Assembly: GCF_009789535.1 (NCBI RefSeq)
Contig: NZ_WSUT01000005.1
Location: 3,052,001-3,116,000, forward strand
Reading direction: 5' to 3'
DNA length: 64,000 nucleotides
Origin: Sphingomonas carotinifaciens
Lineage (GTDB): Bacteria > Pseudomonadota > Alphaproteobacteria > Sphingomonadales > Sphingomonadaceae
The translations under genes were made by a program, and so were the position numbers. The notes beneath the pieces were generated by a model. That model did not search any database. It was not told the origin of the DNA and saw only the letters and a list, made by a program, of their open reading frames with translations. The first letter of the stretch is position 1; every line of letters begins with the position of its first letter. Below are positions 62,232 through 64,000 of the stretch, piece by piece.

Positions 62232-63010
62232 CCGCTTCCCCCAAAACCGCCGCCCGCCCCAAGATGGCCGCCCGCAACGTCAACGTCTTCTATGGGGACA
62301 AGCAGGCGATCGACGACGTCTCGATCGATATCGAGATGGACCGGGTCGTCGCCTTCATCGGCCCGTCGGGCTGCGGCAAGTCCACCTTTCTGCGCACGCT
62401 CAACCGGATGAACGATACCGTCGCCTCCGCGCGCGTGTCCGGCGACATCCGGCTGGACGGCGAGGATATCTATGCACCCGCCATGGACGTGGTGCAGCTC
62501 CGCGCCCGCGTCGGCATGGTCTTCCAGAAGCCGAACCCTTTTCCCAAGTCGATCTACGAGAATGTCGCCTATGGCCCGCGCATCCACGGGCTCGCCCGTT
62601 CGCGCAGCGACATGGACGCGGTGGTTGAACAGTCGCTGACCCGGGCCGGCCTGTGGAACGAGGTGAAGGACCGCCTGTCGGACAGCGGCACCGCCCTGTC
62701 GGGCGGGCAGCAGCAGCGTCTGTGCATCGCGCGCGCCATCGCGGTCGACCCCGAGGTGATCCTGATGGACGAGCCCTGCTCCGCACTCGACCCGATCGCC
62801 ACCGCCAAGATCGAGGAACTGATCCACGCGCTCCGTGGCCGCTACGCGATCGCGATCGTCACCCACAACATGCAACAGGCAGCGCGCGTGTCCCAGCGCA
62901 CCGCCTTCTTCCATCTCGGCACGCTGGTCGAATATGGCAAAACGTCCGACATCTTCACCAACCCAAGGGAAGAGCGGACAAAAGACTATATCACCGGCCG
63001 ATACGGTTGA
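62228..63010 (+). CDS. pstB: Phosphate ABC transporter ATP-binding protein
   Basis: ATPase of the Pst importer, 260 residues (GTG 62228; ATG 62264 is 12 residues in). Walker A is [19 protein letters not shown], the Q-loop in [17 protein letters not shown], the signature [15 protein letters not shown], and Walker [12 protein letters not shown], all matching PstB closely. It ends KDYITGRYG, as PstB does. phoU begins 11 bp after the stop. Confidence 0.97.
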   Translation: MTASPKTAARPKMAARNVNVFYGDKQAIDDVSIDIEMDRVVAFIGPSGCGKSTFLRTLNRMNDTVASARVSGDIRLDGEDIYAPAMDVVQLRARVGMVFQKPNPFPKSIYENVAYGPRIHGLARSRSDMDAVVEQSLTRAGLWNEVKDRLSDSGTALSGGQQQRLCIARAIAVDPEVILMDEPCSALDPIATAKIEELIHALRGRYAIAIVTHNMQQAARVSQRTAFFHLGTLVEYGKTSDIFTNPREERTKDYITGRYG

Positions 63011-63021
63011 GCGAGGCGAGG

Positions 63022-63705
63022 ATGGTAGAACACACGGTCAAGGCATTCGACACCGATATCGGGCGGCTGCGCGGTCTGATTTCCCAGATGGGCGGCATGG
63101 CGGAGGCGGCGATCGCCAACGCGATCCTGGCGCTTCAACGCAGCGACCTGGTACTGGCCGAGGAGGTGCGCGCCGGCGACAAGGCGGTGGATGCGCTGGA
63201 GGCCGAGGTGGAGCGCCTGTCGGTCCGCATCATCGCGCTGCGGGCACCGATGGCGAACGACCTGCGCGAGGTCGTCGCCGCGCTCAAGATCGCGAACGTG
63301 GTCGAGCGCATCGCCGACTATGCCAAGAACATCGCCAAGCGCGTGCCGCTCATCGAAAGCGAGGACCGGATCGAGCCGATCTCGGTCCTGCCCGCGATGG
63401 CGAAAATGGCCTCGGCCATGGTGCGCGAGGCGCTGGACGCCTTTGCCGCGCGCGATCCCGCCAAGGCGCTGGAGGTCTGCGCCAGCGACTCCGCGCTCGA
63501 CGATTTCTACGATTCCATCTTCCGCACGCTTGTCACCTACATGGTCGAAAATCCCAAGACGATCGGCCAGGTCGCGCATCTGCTGTTCGTCGCCAAGAAC
63601 CTCGAACGCATCGGCGACCATGCGACCAACGTGGCGGAAATGGTCTATTTCGCGGCAACCGGCACCCGCATGGGTGAGCGCGACCGCGGCCGAACTCAGG
63701 ACTGA
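63022..63705 (+). CDS. phoU: Phosphate signalling complex protein PhoU
   Basis: Links PstB and PhoR and represses the Pho regulon in excess phosphate. The 227 residues start at ATG 63022. Two three-helix bundles: residues 1-105 and 115-215, each with the metal/phosphate-linked E-x-x-x-D/ERIADYAKNIAKR (repeat 1) and LERIGDHATNVAEMVYF (repeat 2). The family length and order fit. phoB starts 11 bp downstream. Confidence 0.95.
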   Translation: MVEHTVKAFDTDIGRLRGLISQMGGMAEAAIANAILALQRSDLVLAEEVRAGDKAVDALEAEVERLSVRIIALRAPMANDLREVVAALKIANVVERIADYAKNIAKRVPLIESEDRIEPISVLPAMAKMASAMVREALDAFAARDPAKALEVCASDSALDDFYDSIFRTLVTYMVENPKTIGQVAHLLFVAKNLERIGDHATNVAEMVYFAATGTRMGERDRGRTQD

Positions 63706-63716
63706 GGGACAAGCAC

Positions 63717-64000
63717 ATGGCACGCGTCAAGATGTTGCTGGTGGAGGACGATGCGGCACTCGCCGAGTTGCTCGTCTTCCACTTCAAGCGCGAGGATTTC
63801 GAGGTCACGCACACCCCGGACGGGGAGGAGGCGCTGCTGCTCGCGCGGGAAACCGCACCCGACATCGTCCTGCTCGACTGGATGGTGGAGGGGATCAGCG
63901 GGATCGAGGTCTGCCGTCGCCTGCGGCGTGCCGCCGAAACCGCCAATGTGCCCATCATCATGCTCACCGCACGCGGCGAGGAAGAGGACCGGGTGCGCGG
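63717..64000 (+). CDS. phoB: Phosphate regulon response regulator PhoB, N-terminal part (cut by window edge)
   Basis: It has GAGGGA about eight bases before ATG 63717. The visible 94 residues are most of the receiver domain: MLLVEDDAALAELLVFHF, with the metal-binding Asp pair in VEDD, the acceptor Asp in IVLLDWMVEG (about residue 53) and MLTARGEEEDRVRG with conserved Thr. DWMVEGISGIEVCR is typical of PhoB. The DNA-binding winged-helix part lies beyond the window. Confidence 0.92.
   Translation, partial: MARVKMLLVEDDAALAELLVFHFKREDFEVTHTPDGEEALLLARETAPDIVLLDWMVEGISGIEVCRRLRRAAETANVPIIMLTARGEEEDRVR

Noticed and set aside
1..64000. Insertion sequences, prophage or CRISPR arrays
   Set aside because: I found no transposase, integrase or capsid-like protein and no regularly spaced direct repeats; the repeats present are palindromic and single.

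Overview
The window is high-GC DNA with tightly packed genes from an alphaproteobacterium, most likely a sphingomonad (Sphingomonas or a close relative). The grounds are the protein sequences and gene neighbourhoods, an alphaproteobacterial LexA box (GTTC-N7-GTTC) beside dinB, a ribosomal protein S9 with a long N-terminal extension, a 7-bp-arm-plus style of extragenic palindrome that I associate with sphingomonads, and many TGA/ATG or GTG overlaps within operons. It looks chromosomal. I saw no transposase, integrase, phage gene, plasmid origin, CRISPR array or rRNA; one tRNA gene (Pro, CGG) is present. The genus call is inference, since there is no 16S gene to check.

Layout. 1-3.5 kb: end of a membrane protein, then coaBC, dut, a small exported protein and a MoeB/ThiF-like enzyme in one overlapping operon. 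3.8-8.6 kb: exopolysaccharide genes (priming sugar transferase, galU, wecB, wecC). 8.7-14.5 kb: phosphatase, small exported protein, queG, an ABC exporter pair, an outer-membrane barrel and a DnaQ-like exonuclease. 14.8-23 kb: hom, lipoprotein and EI24 protein, adenosine kinase, msrB, ispE, proC, YbjN, ubiK, tspO, tlyA. 23-29 kb: hydrolase, dxs with a small coupled membrane protein, zur, merC-like gene, ctaA, rplM-rpsI. 29-36 kb: TonB-dependent receptor, GH3 glycosidase, modABC. 36.5-46.4 kb: lepA, tRNA-Pro, metallophosphatase plus glycosyltransferase, phospholipase-D-like protein, a GIY-YIG-like orphan divergent from dinB, and a membrane protein fused to a SET domain. 46.4-50.1 kb: a histidine kinase coupled to a REC-GGDEF-EAL protein. 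50.4-54.4 kb: glmS, glmU, gph. 54.3-56.9 kb: a four-gene cassette (nucleotidyltransferase-like, HprK-like kinase, PqqD-like protein, Tat-exported protein). 57.2-64 kb: phosphate regulon phoR-pstSCAB-phoU-phoB (phoB cut by the window edge).

How they work together. The phosphate block is complete: phoR precedes a tandem Pho-box-like repeat, followed by the transporter, PhoU and PhoB. GalU, WecB, WecC, GlmS and GlmU supply UDP-sugars for surface polysaccharide, which the priming transferase would start. Metal homeostasis is represented by Zur with a divergent-oriented candidate operator at the merC-like gene, and by modABC with a candidate Mo box.

Most worth following up: the HprK/PqqD/nucleotidyltransferase cassette, which resembles an uncharacterised peptide- or protein-modifying system; the GIY-YIG-like protein that shares an SOS box with dinB; the membrane-anchored SET-domain protein; and a dispersed family of extragenic palindromes in four intergenic regions.
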